From assembly GCA_022844475.1 (NCBI GenBank), contig JALHLR010000018.1:1-64000 (forward strand): 64,000 nt of DNA, read 5' to 3'. This document shows, one piece after another, positions 20,363-30,023 of this stretch. Under the pieces are notes generated by a model. It ran no database searches. It had not been told where the DNA came from and saw nothing but the letters and a program-made list of their open reading frames with translations. The stretch comes from Hyphomonadaceae bacterium. GTDB lineage: Bacteria; Pseudomonadota; Alphaproteobacteria; Caulobacterales; Hyphomonadaceae. The translations under genes and the position numbers were made by a program. The first letter of the stretch is position 1. Every line of letters begins with the position of its first letter.

Positions 20363-21822
20363 CCGCGGCGCGCCGCATTCGCAAATCGCTCCAGCGCAGC
20401 CATCGCGTCGTCCTGCGCGGCGACGCTGGGCTGGCGGCGCGGCATGCGGTTCCAGGCATCCAGCGCGGCGATCTTGTAAGCTTCGGCCAGCGTCGGATAG
20501 TTGAACGTGTTCTCGACAAAGTAGTCGAGCGTGCCGCCGAGGTTCAGCACCGCCTGGCCGATATGGATCAACTCGGTTGCGCCTTCGCCGACGATGTGCG
20601 CGCCGAGAAGACGCCGCGTTTCCAGCGAGAAGATCATCTTCATGAAGCCCGAGCTGAGCCCCATGATCTGGCCACGCGCCGTCTCGCGGAAGCGCGCGAC
20701 GCCGCATTCGTAGGGGATGCCCTTGGCGCGGACCTGCTCCTCGGTCATGCCGATGGTCGACATCTCGGGCACCGAGTAGATGCCATAGGGAAAGAATTCC
20801 GGCGGCGCCTGCGACGGCGCGTCGAAGGCATGGCACGCCGCAATGCGACCTTGTTCCATCGATGTCGAGGCAAGGCTGGGGAACCCGATCACGTCGCCGA
20901 CCGCGTGGATGTGCGGCTGTTTCGTGCGGTAGGTGTTGCCGTCCACCGCGATCTTGCCACGCGCGTCGGCGGCGAGCCCCGCGTTCTGGAGCTCAAGCGC
21001 ATCGGTCGCGCCTTTGCGTCCGGCGGCGAAGAGCACCATCTCGCTCCAGATCTGGCGCGAGTCCTCCAGTTCGATCAGGCAGGCGTCCGGACCTTGGCGG
21101 CTGACGCGCTTTACGCGGCTCTGCAGGCGCAGGCTCATGCCCCGGTCGCGCAGGTCGTGGATGAATTCGTCGACCAGTTCACGGTCGATGAAGGGGAAGA
21201 TCGCCTCGCCGGGCTCGACCACCGTCACCTTGACGTCGAGCGCGGAGAATATGGTGGCATATTCGATGCCGATGACGCCGCCGCCGATCACGGCGAGGGA
21301 GCGGGGCAGGCGCTTGAGCGCGAGGATCTCGTCAGGGTCGACGATGGCGTCGCCGTCGAAGGGGATGTAGGGCGGACGATAGGGCTCGGTGCCAACGGCG
21401 AGGATGAAGCGCCCCGCCGTGAAACGCTTGGCGCTGGTTGGCGAGACGACCTCGATGTGCAGCGGGTCGATGAAGCGCGCTTCGCCTGTGACCAGTTCCA
21501 CGCCGTTGCGGGAGAACTGGTGCTCGAGAACCTCGACTTCGTGGTCGAGCGTGATGGCCAGGCGCTGGCGAAGGTCTTCCGCCGTAATGCTCTGCTTGTT
21601 GCGGTGGGAGCGGCCGTAGACGCCGCGCTCGCGCCAGCCTGACAGGTTCAGCACGGTCTCGCGCAACGTCTTGGACGGGATGGTGCCCGTGTGCACGCAG
21701 ACGCCGCCGACGCGCCGGCCCTTCTCGACCACGAGCACGGACTTCTTGAGCTTCGCGGCCTGAACGGCTGCGCGCCTTCCTGCGGGTCCGGACCCGATGA
21801 CGATGAGATCGAACGCCTGCAT
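20359..21822 (-). CDS. sthA: Soluble pyridine nucleotide transhydrogenase (Si-specific)
   Basis: FDLIVIGSGPAGRRAAVQAAKLKKSVLVVEKG, GVCVHTGTIPSKTLRE. Confidence 0.9.
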   Translation of the reverse strand: MQAFDLIVIGSGPAGRRAAVQAAKLKKSVLVVEKGRRVGGVCVHTGTIPSKTLRETVLNLSGWRERGVYGRSHRNKQSITAEDLRQRLAITLDHEVEVLEHQFSRNGVELVTGEARFIDPLHIEVVSPTSAKRFTAGRFILAVGTEPYRPPYIPFDGDAIVDPDEILALKRLPRSLAVIGGGVIGIEYATIFSALDVKVTVVEPGEAIFPFIDRELVDEFIHDLRDRGMSLRLQSRVKRVSRQGPDACLIELEDSRQIWSEMVLFAAGRKGATDALELQNAGLAADARGKIAVDGNTYRTKQPHIHAVGDVIGFPSLASTSMEQGRIAACHAFDAPSQAPPEFFPYGIYSVPEMSTIGMTEEQVRAKGIPYECGVARFRETARGQIMGLSSGFMKMIFSLETRRLLGAHIVGEGATELIHIGQAVLNLGGTLDYFVENTFNYPTLAEAYKIAALDAWNRMPRRQPSVAAQDDAMAALERFANAARRG

Positions 21823-21862
21823 GGCGGGCAGATCCTCCAACGGGAGAATCTGCAATGAATCT

Positions 21863-21880
21863 GGTTAACGGGTGTTAACC
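21863..21880. repeat. Inverted repeat between the SLC13 and sthA genes
   Basis: GGTTAAC-GGGT-GTTAACC, perfect 7-bp arms. Confidence 0.7.
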
Positions 21881-23473
21881 GCCACTGGCGCCGCCGAGAA
21901 CGAGGGGCGCGAGGGTCACGCCCGCGATCGTCAGCACGACGAGCGCGCAGGCATTCATGACCAGGCCGCGCCTGATCATGTCCGCCTGCTTCACCTTGCC
22001 GGTGCCGTAGGCGATGGCATTGGAGCCAGACCCGACCGGCATCGCGAAGCCCATCGATGCCGCCATTGCGGCGGGCACGATGAAGGACGCAGCGCCAAGG
22101 GAAGGGTGGCTGGCTGCTACGGACAGCAGCACGGGCCCCATCACCGAGATTGTAGCAATGTTGGAGGCGAATTCCGTGATCACGATGACGAGCAGCCCGA
22201 TCAGCAGAATCACGATGACCGGGTCAACCTCTGTAAGGCCGTTGAGTCCGCTTGCGAGGTAGGAGGACAGACCCGACAGCTCGGCAGCCGCCGCCAAAGC
22301 GAGTCCGCCGCCGAACAGCAGCAGGATGCCCCAGGGGATTTTCTGCGAGTCGGCCCATGTCAGGAGCGGGCCCCTGTTTCCACCGCCTGCTGGCACGATG
22401 AACAGCAGGAGCGCGCCGACAGTCGCGATGATCGTATCGACATGTCCGCTGTCGATGCGTCCACCCGCCAGCAGTACGGCGCCGATCCACTCCGCGATCA
22501 GGGTCGAGGTCATCCATAGTCCGGCGATCAGGAAGAAGATAATGGCGGTCCGCGCTTCGGGCGTTGTGAGCGAGCCAAGTTTTTCCAGTTCCTGGCGAAC
22601 ACGCGCCTCGGCCCCTGCGACGCCTTTGGGATCCACATCCAGGCCACGCGACAGGATGAACCAGGCCATCGGCAATAGAACGACGACGACAGGCACGCCG
22701 ATCGCCATCCACTGTCCGAAGGACACTTCGATGCCCTCCAGCCGCAGCTGGGTCAGTGCGATACCGTTGGTGGGCGTGCCAATCGGCGTCGCCAGTCCGC
22801 CAATCGTGGCGGCGTAAGCAATCGCCAGCACCAGAGCTGCGGCGAATCTGGGGTTCTCTTGTCCGTTGATCGCAGCCCCTGCCGCGACAGACAGCGCTAG
22901 CGGCGTCAGGATAAGGGACGTGGATGTGTTTGAGATCCACATCGAGAGGAAAGCCGCCGCCACGATGAAGCCAGCGAGCATCAGGCCGGGCTTTGCGCCC
23001 CCGCGCGCCACGAGCCCAAAGGCGATCCGGGTCGAGAGTCCGCACCGTTCGATCGCGATACCAAGAAGGAAGCCACCGATATAGAGCAGCACGATCGGGC
23101 TGGAGTAGTAGGCGCCGAGGTCGCCGAGCCCCAGCGTGCGGATGAATTCAGGCGCCGTCGCCGCTGCGTCGCGGCATAGTCCTTCAGTTGCGCATACGAG
23201 TTGGCCGCGCGGATTGATGCTGACCTCGATCCCGATCAGCGGGATTGCGATAATCGGAAGAAGCGCCGTTACAGCAACAGGTAGGGCCTCGGTGATCCAC
23301 CACGTGGCCATCAGGACAAGCAGGGCCAGCACCAGATGGGCTTCCCAGGGCAGACCCGCGAGCGGCAGCATCAGCGCGCCGATCGCCAGCGTTGGCCCGA
23401 GCCAGAGGCCTATTCGCGCCGCGCGGCCGAGCGAATCCTGTTCGACGTCCGTTACGCGCTGATTGTCCGTCAT
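21875..23473 (-). CDS. SLC13/DASS family sodium:dicarboxylate-type transporter
   Basis: Multi-TM; PIGTPTNGIALTQL, VPAAMAASMGFAMPVGSGSNAIAYGTG signature. Confidence 0.9.
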   Translation of the reverse strand: MTDNQRVTDVEQDSLGRAARIGLWLGPTLAIGALMLPLAGLPWEAHLVLALLVLMATWWITEALPVAVTALLPIIAIPLIGIEVSINPRGQLVCATEGLCRDAAATAPEFIRTLGLGDLGAYYSSPIVLLYIGGFLLGIAIERCGLSTRIAFGLVARGGAKPGLMLAGFIVAAAFLSMWISNTSTSLILTPLALSVAAGAAINGQENPRFAAALVLAIAYAATIGGLATPIGTPTNGIALTQLRLEGIEVSFGQWMAIGVPVVVVLLPMAWFILSRGLDVDPKGVAGAEARVRQELEKLGSLTTPEARTAIIFFLIAGLWMTSTLIAEWIGAVLLAGGRIDSGHVDTIIATVGALLLFIVPAGGGNRGPLLTWADSQKIPWGILLLFGGGLALAAAAELSGLSSYLASGLNGLTEVDPVIVILLIGLLVIVITEFASNIATISVMGPVLLSVAASHPSLGAASFIVPAAMAASMGFAMPVGSGSNAIAYGTGKVKQADMIRRGLVMNACALVVLTIAGVTLAPLVLGGASGG

Positions 23474-23540
23474 GGTATCCTGCTGGCAACCGCTTCACGT
23501 TTACCGTAGCATGGCCCAGCGAGAGTAAAAGCGAGCGGCG

Positions 23541-23951
23541 TTAGCTCGTCACTGCACGGCCGGTCATGACCTCGTGAGGTTCACCCATGCACTCGCCGGT
23601 CAGCGCGGTCCAGTCGCTCGGGAATTCCTTGTCCACGAAGGTCAGCGAGACGCGGCCCCAGGTCCTGCTGCGTGTGCCGTCAGGGCCGACCAGTTCGGCC
23701 GAACACATGCCCTCGTCGCTGGTGCTGATCCAGAAGCCGTCGAAATGGCCGCGCGGCATGCCGGTCGGCTCGAGGCCTTCGATATAGAAGCGGACAAACT
23801 TCCCCTTGCCCGTGTCGATCCTGAAGATCGCGCCCCCGTCGTAGTCGGTCTCCCACATGATCTCGCCGAGATCGGTTTTCCACACCTCATCGGCTGTGGC
23901 CGGCATCGCCGCCAGTAGCGCTGCGATCATGCATCGGGAAAACATCCGCAT
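23541..23951 (-). CDS. Hypothetical secreted protein
   Basis: Signal peptide and about 115 aa mature domain; start uncertain. Confidence 0.6.
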   Translation of the reverse strand: MRMFSRCMIAALLAAMPATADEVWKTDLGEIMWETDYDGGAIFRIDTGKGKFVRFYIEGLEPTGMPRGHFDGFWISTSDEGMCSAELVGPDGTRSRTWGRVSLTFVDKEFPSDWTALTGECMGEPHEVMTGRAVTS

Positions 23952-24087
23952 CGCCAATCCTCTCCAGTGCTCCTGTCCCCGCGACGACACTATCATCGGC
24001 GCCGGCAGGCGCCACTGCGAGATTCGCGCTTGCGTCTGCCAGGCGAAGGCCCTCGCACGCCGGATGGGACTCTGTCAGAAGCCGGGG

Positions 24088-25008
24088 ATGCTCGATGTCG
24101 TCCTGTCGCTCATACCTGTGTTTTCGCTCATCGCTCTGGGTGGCTTCCTGCGCCGGCTCAAGCTGCTGGCTGAGGATGGCTGGGCGGCGCTGGAGCGGCT
24201 GACCTATTTCGTGCTGTTTCCGCCGATGATGTTCATGAGCATCATCGAGGGCTCATTCGCGGGCGGGGATGCTCTGGCGCTGGGGCAGGTGCTGGCAGGG
24301 ACGGTCGTCACGATGGCGGCCCTGATGCTTCTGGCCCGGCCACTGCTGGCGAAGGACGGCCCGCAATTCACCAGTGTCTTCCAGGCCGGCATACGCTGGA
24401 ACGGCTATGTGGCGCTCGGCGTCATCGCCGGGTTGAATGGCGAGGCGGGCATTGGTCTTGCAGCGGTCGGCTTCGCCGTTCTGGTGCCGATCAACAATGT
24501 CCTGAGCGTTGTGGTTCTCAGCCGCTATGCGGGGTCCGGCCCGGCCAGCGTCGGCCGCATCGCCCGATCCATCGCGGCCAACCCGCTGATCATTTCCACC
24601 CTCCTGGCCATCATTCTCGTTCAGGCGGGCGTGCGGCTGACCGAGCCGGTTGCGCAGACGCTGAACCTGCTGGGCGACGCCACCATCGCGCTTGGCCTGA
24701 TCTGCGTGGGAGCGGCGCTGGATATTGGCTCGATGCGATCCGCCAAGCGGCCGCTGGCGATGGGTGCGCTGCTCCGGCTTGGCGTGATGCCCGCGATCAC
24801 GTTCGGTCTCTGCAATGCGATCGGCCTCGATGGCATGCCGATGCAGGTGGCCATGCTGTGCGTGGCAGCGCCTGTCGCGACATCGTCCTATATTCTCGCG
24901 CGGCAGCTGGGCGGGGATGCTCGCCTGATGGCCAATATCGTGACGCTTACGACGCTGCTGAGCCTTGTGACGATTCCGCTGACGATCTGGCTGACCAGCA
25001 GCCACTAG
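24088..25008 (+). CDS. AEC family transporter
   Basis: Multi-TM AEC-like: MLDVVLSLIPVFSLIALGGFLRR. Confidence 0.88.
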   Translation: MLDVVLSLIPVFSLIALGGFLRRLKLLAEDGWAALERLTYFVLFPPMMFMSIIEGSFAGGDALALGQVLAGTVVTMAALMLLARPLLAKDGPQFTSVFQAGIRWNGYVALGVIAGLNGEAGIGLAAVGFAVLVPINNVLSVVVLSRYAGSGPASVGRIARSIAANPLIISTLLAIILVQAGVRLTEPVAQTLNLLGDATIALGLICVGAALDIGSMRSAKRPLAMGALLRLGVMPAITFGLCNAIGLDGMPMQVAMLCVAAPVATSSYILARQLGGDARLMANIVTLTTLLSLVTIPLTIWLTSSH

Positions 25009-25508
25009 AGCTGCTTCACCATGAAGACGAGATCCAGGCGCTTGCCGAACTTGCGCCCGACGCCCTTGAGGGCGCCCTGGATCTCGAATCCGGCCTGGCT
25101 GTGCAATGCGATCGAGGCGGAGTTGCTGCTGTCGATGCCGCCGACCATGGCCTCCATGCCCTTGTCCTGTGCGCGCGCAATCAGCTCGGCGAGAAGTGTT
25201 CGTCCGATCCCGCGCCTCTGGGCGTTCGTCGCGACGTAGACTGAATGCTCGACGGTGCGCGCATAGCCGGGAAAGTCGCGAAAGACGCCGAAGCTCCCGT
25301 AGCCCATCACGTCCTGCGGGGCAGCCGGGTCGACCGCAACCAGAACCGGGAAACCCGCGGCGCGCCGTGCATCCATCCATTGGCGACGAAGGTCGACAGT
25401 CGTTTCCTTCTCCGACCAGATCGAGAATGTCTCGCGAACCGCATGGTTGTAGATCGCGGCGATCCCCGGAAGGTGAGCGTCATCCGCATCAAGAACCACA
25501 ACCGGCAT
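25005..25508 (-). CDS. GNAT family N-acetyltransferase (phosphinothricin acetyltransferase-like)
   Basis: IAAIYNHAVRETFSIWSEKETTVDLRRQW, VYVATNAQRRGIGRTLL. Confidence 0.85.
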   Translation of the reverse strand: MPVVVLDADDAHLPGIAAIYNHAVRETFSIWSEKETTVDLRRQWMDARRAAGFPVLVAVDPAAPQDVMGYGSFGVFRDFPGYARTVEHSVYVATNAQRRGIGRTLLAELIARAQDKGMEAMVGGIDSSNSASIALHSQAGFEIQGALKGVGRKFGKRLDLVFMVKQL

Positions 25509-25637
25509 TACGCCTCCATGCTGCGCTGCAGCGTCCACGACCCCAGACTGCGTCTACACGCGGATGGCCCCTAGCTCCAGCGCGCGTGCTGTGCGATTTC
25601 GGGGCCAACAAAGAGAAACCATCAGGGAGCCCACCAG

Positions 25638-27383
25638 ATGTCAGCAGACGCCGCGCCGTTTCCGGTGATGTCCATCGCCCAGTGCGATAAGCTGATGACC
25701 GCACCCGGCGCCAGGTTCGAGATGGAAGAAAAGGTCATCAACGGCATCAGGCTGCGCACCTACAAGCACGCTCCCCAGACCCTGCGTGATGTCGTCCTCA
25801 ATTCGAAGCAGTGGGATTTCAGGGAATATCTGGTCTTCGAGGACGAGCGGGTGAGCTATGCCGCCCACTTCAAGGCCGTCGCTCATCTCGCACGCAGGCT
25901 GCGCGAGGATTTCGGCGTTCAGAAAGGCGATCGCATCGCCGTGGTCATGCGCAACTACCCGCAATGGGCAGTCGGCTTCTGGGCGGCGCTTGCGATCGGC
26001 GCCATCGCGACGCCGCTCAATTCCTGGTGGACGGGTGAGGAGCTGGAGTATGGCCTTGCCGATTCCGGCGCCAAAGTCGCCATCGTCGATCCGGAAAAGC
26101 TGGAACGCATCCGCGACCACCTGCCGAAGCTGGCCCAGCTGAGAACTGTCCTTGTCGCGCGGGGAGGCGATGACGAGGCCGACCCGCGGATCGTCTCGCT
26201 GGAGAAGCTGATCGGATCTGCAAAAGCGTGGGCCAGCCTGCCGGACGCAGACATTCCGGCGGCGGAGGTAGGTCCCGATGACGACGCCACGATCATGTAT
26301 ACGTCGGGTACGACAGGAAAGCCGAAGGGTGCGCTGGCGACGCATCGGGCGATCATCTCGAACGTGTTCAACGGCATGGCCTGCCAGTCCCGGCATTTCG
26401 TGCGGCAGGGGCAGTCGCCGCCGGCGCGCGACCCGCTGAAAGATCCGCCCCGTATCCCGCTGCTGGCGATCCCGTTCTTCCACGCGACCGGCGCATTCTC
26501 GAACCTCGTGCCGGCGATCATGAATGCAGACAAGATCGTGACGATGTACAAGTGGGATCCGGGCGAGGCGCTGGCCATCATCGAGCGCGAGAAGATCACC
26601 ATGATCGGCGGCGTGCCGGCGATTGCATGGCAGGTTCTGGAGCATCCGGACCGCGACAAGTTCGATCTCTCGTCGATCCAGTTTGTGGCCTATGGCGGCG
26701 CGCCGTCTGCACCCGAACTGGTCGCCACCATCAAGCGCCGTTTCCCCAACGGGCTGGCCTCGAATGGCTGGGGCATGACCGAGACATGCGCTGCGTCCTG
26801 CGTCAATTTCGGCAAGGACTATGAAGTTCGCCCCGACAGCTGCGGCGCGGCGGCGCCGGCGATGGATTTCAAGATCGTCGGTTCGAATGGCGCGACGCTT
26901 GGGCCCAACGAGGTCGGCGAGTTGTGGGTGAAGGGTCCGAACAACTGCAAGGCCTACTGGAACAAGCCGGAGGCAACGGCGAAGACCTACATCGATGGGT
27001 GGGTTGTGACCGGCGACATTGGTCGGATAGACGAGGAGGGCTTCGTCTTCCTGCTAGATCGCGCCAAGGACATGCTGATACGCGGTGGCGAGAACATCTA
27101 CTGCATCGAAGTCGAGAGCGCGCTTTACGACCACCCCGCGATCATGGACGCAGCCGTTGTCGGCATCCCGCACAAGGTGCTGGGGGAGGAGGTCGGCGCC
27201 GTGGTGCAGGTGAAGCCGGACATGGACGTGACGGCTGACGAGCTGCGCCGGTTCACGGCCCAGAAGATCGCTGCGTTCAAGGTGCCAGTCGATATCCAGA
27301 TCCAGCGCGATCCTCTGCCGCGAAACGCCAACGGCAAGATCATGAAGAGCGAGTTGCGCACACGTTTTGCGCCGCGGGCCTGA
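25638..27383 (+). CDS. Class I adenylate-forming enzyme / acyl-CoA ligase
   Basis: IMYTSGTTGKPKGA, GWGMTETCA, GWVVTGDIGRIDEEGFVFLLDRAKDMLIRGGENIY. Confidence 0.93.
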   Translation: MSADAAPFPVMSIAQCDKLMTAPGARFEMEEKVINGIRLRTYKHAPQTLRDVVLNSKQWDFREYLVFEDERVSYAAHFKAVAHLARRLREDFGVQKGDRIAVVMRNYPQWAVGFWAALAIGAIATPLNSWWTGEELEYGLADSGAKVAIVDPEKLERIRDHLPKLAQLRTVLVARGGDDEADPRIVSLEKLIGSAKAWASLPDADIPAAEVGPDDDATIMYTSGTTGKPKGALATHRAIISNVFNGMACQSRHFVRQGQSPPARDPLKDPPRIPLLAIPFFHATGAFSNLVPAIMNADKIVTMYKWDPGEALAIIEREKITMIGGVPAIAWQVLEHPDRDKFDLSSIQFVAYGGAPSAPELVATIKRRFPNGLASNGWGMTETCAASCVNFGKDYEVRPDSCGAAAPAMDFKIVGSNGATLGPNEVGELWVKGPNNCKAYWNKPEATAKTYIDGWVVTGDIGRIDEEGFVFLLDRAKDMLIRGGENIYCIEVESALYDHPAIMDAAVVGIPHKVLGEEVGAVVQVKPDMDVTADELRRFTAQKIAAFKVPVDIQIQRDPLPRNANGKIMKSELRTRFAPRA

Positions 27384-27418
27384 CCTCGTTCGGTTCTTTT
27401 GACCTGTCCGGACTGTAA

Positions 27419-27458
27419 CGTCGATCAGGGTTTCCGTTTCGCGGAACTCTGATCGACG
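27419..27458. repeat. Imperfect inverted repeat downstream of acyl-CoA ligase
   Basis: CGTCGATCAG...CTGATCGACG, 10-bp perfect outer arms. Confidence 0.7.
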
Positions 27459-27467
27459 AACTGTGTT
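27443..27467 (+). promoter_or_regulatory. Candidate EcfG-type promoter (GGAAC-N16-TGTT)
   Basis: GGAAC at 27443-27447, TGTT at 27464-27467, 29 bp upstream of the ATG at 27497; one mismatch to GGAAC-N16-CGTT. Confidence 0.5.
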
Positions 27468-27496
27468 GTCTGGGGACCCACTCGAAGAGGGACCTC

Positions 27497-27721
27497 ATGA
27501 GCCGCACGAGAATCTGGTCTGTCCTCGTCTTCATCGCTTTCGCGTTCGCGCCGGCAACCGTGATCTTCTGGATCCGCGATGGGCCGCTGCGTGAAGCGGG
27601 CGCCTCGATGGACAACTTGCCGAGCGACCCCGGCAACGGGATTTCCGAAACCACAGGCGAGATCGTCTATAGCGCTGGCACGACGCTCCAGCGCGCGAGG
27701 GACGGGGACGATCGCACCTGA
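27497..27721 (+). CDS. Small single-TM protein, 74 aa, C-terminal DGDDRT
   Basis: N-terminal TM; ATG with upstream GAGGGA; homologous layout to next gene. Confidence 0.65.
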   Translation: MSRTRIWSVLVFIAFAFAPATVIFWIRDGPLREAGASMDNLPSDPGNGISETTGEIVYSAGTTLQRARDGDDRT

Positions 27722-27746
27722 GCGGTCAATTCAGGGAGGATCTGAT

Positions 27747-27974
27747 ATGCGTGTACTGGGTGGAATTGTCGTCGCGATCGCGGTCGGCTTCATCATGGTG
27801 ATGGGCTATTTCTGGTGGCGGGACGGGTCCCTTCAAGCGGCCGGCGCGAAAATGGATGAAGGCCTGTCCAGGATCGATAAGACGACGCAACCGCTTCAGG
27901 ACTCAGTCGGCAAGGTCGGCGAAGGCGTCAAGGAATCCATCGACAACGCCAGCGACGGCGACGACCGGACCTGA
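27747..27974 (+). CDS. Small single-TM protein, 75 aa, C-terminal DGDDRT
   Basis: GGGAGGA RBS; TM segment; FWWRDGSLQAAGAKMD parallels FWIRDGPLREAGASMD of upstream gene. Confidence 0.7.
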   Translation: MRVLGGIVVAIAVGFIMVMGYFWWRDGSLQAAGAKMDEGLSRIDKTTQPLQDSVGKVGEGVKESIDNASDGDDRT

Positions 27975-27976
27975 AT

Positions 27977-29008
27977 CTAGATCCACCTGCGCCATTTGAG
28001 GAAGGCGAGCACGCCGACCCCGAGTGTGCAGGTGACGCCGACCACCATACCGAACGACCAGGGTTCGTGCGCCCATGGGATGCCGGCGAGGTTCATGCCG
28101 AGCAGGCCGGTGACGTAGGACAGCGGCAGGAAGATTGCGGAGACGATGGAAAGCGCAAGAAGGCGCTGGTTGAGTGTTTCCTGCCTCTGGCCGACCACCT
28201 GATCCTGCAGAACGGCTGCGCGATCGCGAATCGAATCGAGCTCTTCGGCGATGCGGATGATGTGATCGGACGTGTCGCGCAGGATGACCTGATCATCTTC
28301 GTCGAACCCTGGCGCGCCAGAGCGGCGCATTCTTGCCTCGCGCTGAAGCTGGCTCATCGCCTCCGACTGTGGTTGCACATACCGGCGGAGCAGCAGGATC
28401 GTCCGTCGAAACTCTGCAAGGTCGCGCGGCGATAGCCGGCCCTTCTCGTTGAGCATCGTTTCTTCGAACTCGTCCGCTTCCTCCTTCAGCTGCTCGACCA
28501 CCGGATCGATATAGTCGACCAGCTTCGAGGCGATGCGGGCAAGGAGGTGGGCAGGCGATGTCGGCGGATCGCGGCCGGTTTCCTCGCGGACCTCGTGGAT
28601 CGCCTTCACCGGATACGACCGCATCGAGATGACAAGATTGCTCGTCGCCCAGATGCGGACGGAGATCATGTCTTCCGGCTCCGCGCCGGGATTGTGGTTG
28701 ACGCCCCGGAGGTTGAGCAGCAGGCCGTCCTCATAGGGCGCGCAGCGCGGACGGGACTCCGTCTGCAGCAGGGCGGCAATCACCGCTTCGTCGAGGTCGC
28801 TTGATTCTTCGAGCCATTCCCGTGTCTCGGCCGCCAGCCGATTGAAGTGCAGCCAGCGCCAGCCAAGCTGAGGACAAGCCGATGTCGGTTTGATCTTCGT
28901 CCAGTCGACGCGTGCGATCGCGCCGTCCGGCTGGAAATCAAACCCGAAGATGAAGGCTTCGGCGTTCGGTTCCGAGGAGTCGTTGCGTTCGACGGGAGAG
29001 ATGGGCAT
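27977..29008 (-). CDS. CorA/ZntB-family divalent cation transporter
   Basis: C-terminal YVTGLLGMNLAGIPWA (GMN) and two TM segments. Confidence 0.9.
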   Translation of the reverse strand: MPISPVERNDSSEPNAEAFIFGFDFQPDGAIARVDWTKIKPTSACPQLGWRWLHFNRLAAETREWLEESSDLDEAVIAALLQTESRPRCAPYEDGLLLNLRGVNHNPGAEPEDMISVRIWATSNLVISMRSYPVKAIHEVREETGRDPPTSPAHLLARIASKLVDYIDPVVEQLKEEADEFEETMLNEKGRLSPRDLAEFRRTILLLRRYVQPQSEAMSQLQREARMRRSGAPGFDEDDQVILRDTSDHIIRIAEELDSIRDRAAVLQDQVVGQRQETLNQRLLALSIVSAIFLPLSYVTGLLGMNLAGIPWAHEPWSFGMVVGVTCTLGVGVLAFLKWRRWI

Positions 29009-29043
29009 CAGCGGCGCCTGAACAAGGTATGCCTGCTTCTAGA

Positions 29044-29062
29044 CCGGTTCCTGATGAACCGG
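29044..29062. repeat. Inverted repeat in corA/tlyA divergent intergenic region
   Basis: CCGGTTC-CTGAT-GAACCGG. Confidence 0.65.
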
Positions 29063-29137
29063 CTAGGGCCACTTGCCGAACGCGGCGGTTGCCAATCTAA
29101 AGGTGCGCGACAAGTGGAGCGCCCCTCGAAGGACAAC

Positions 29138-29893
29138 ATGGCAACCGGCAACGCGGACGACGGCGAAAGGCGGCGGCTCGATGTCGAGTTGGTGCTGCGC
29201 GGCCTTGCGCCGACACGGGCGCGGGCGCGCGAGGCGATCGAGGCCGGCAAGGTGCTTGTCGATGCGCGCATCGCAAGCAAGCCCGGCCAGCTGGTCGCCG
29301 CCACCACGCCGATCGAGGCCGAGGCCGCCCATCCATGGGTCTCGCGAGGCGGCCTGAAACTGGACCATGCGTTGACGGTTTTCGGCATCGATGCAGCCGG
29401 CCGGCATTGCCTGGACATCGGCGCCTCGACGGGCGGGTTCACGGATGTGCTGCTGGCACGCGGTGCGCGGCGGGTTGTCGCCATCGATGTCGGTGTCGGC
29501 CAGCTGCATCCGCGGCTGCGAGCAGACCCACGTGTTGTCAGTCATGAATCGACCGACGCGCGGAACATCGATGCCGCGATGGCAATCGAGCCGCCGACGC
29601 TGATCGTGTGCGATGCGAGCTTTATCGGATTGGCCAAGCTGCTGACGCGGCCGCTCGAACTGGCGGCTTCGCAAGCGAGTCTCGTGGCGCTGTTCAAGCC
29701 GCAGTTCGAGGTGGGCCCGGCCAATGTCGGCAAGGGCGGGATTGTGTCCAACGCTGCCGCTGTTGCTGTGGCGGCGGAGGCGTTGGAGCGATGGCTCTCA
29801 AGCGTCGGATGGTTGGTCAGACAATGGTCAGAAAGCCCAATCACCGGCGCAGATGGCAATCACGAGCGGCTGTTCGTGGCGCGAAACCACTGA
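29138..29893 (+). CDS. TlyA family RNA methyltransferase / hemolysin-like
   Basis: S4 domain RLDVELVLRGLAPTRARAREAIEAGKVLVD plus FtsJ-like LDIGASTGGFTDVLL. Confidence 0.92.
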   Translation: MATGNADDGERRRLDVELVLRGLAPTRARAREAIEAGKVLVDARIASKPGQLVAATTPIEAEAAHPWVSRGGLKLDHALTVFGIDAAGRHCLDIGASTGGFTDVLLARGARRVVAIDVGVGQLHPRLRADPRVVSHESTDARNIDAAMAIEPPTLIVCDASFIGLAKLLTRPLELAASQASLVALFKPQFEVGPANVGKGGIVSNAAAVAVAAEALERWLSSVGWLVRQWSESPITGADGNHERLFVARNH

Positions 29894-30023
29894 TCAGCTT
29901 GGCGTCAGAATCAGACGAGCCGCACTGCTTGCGCAATGCGGCTCGCCCTCACAGGCCCTGGGTTGGGGGGACGGGCCTGTCCTCGAAGAGTGGCCGCGCC
30001 GCCCGAAAGGCCATGCAACCAGC

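Noticed and set aside
19804-21642. 612-aa + strand ORF across DoxX and sthA
   Set aside because: Out-of-frame shadow; sthA on the minus strand is unambiguous.
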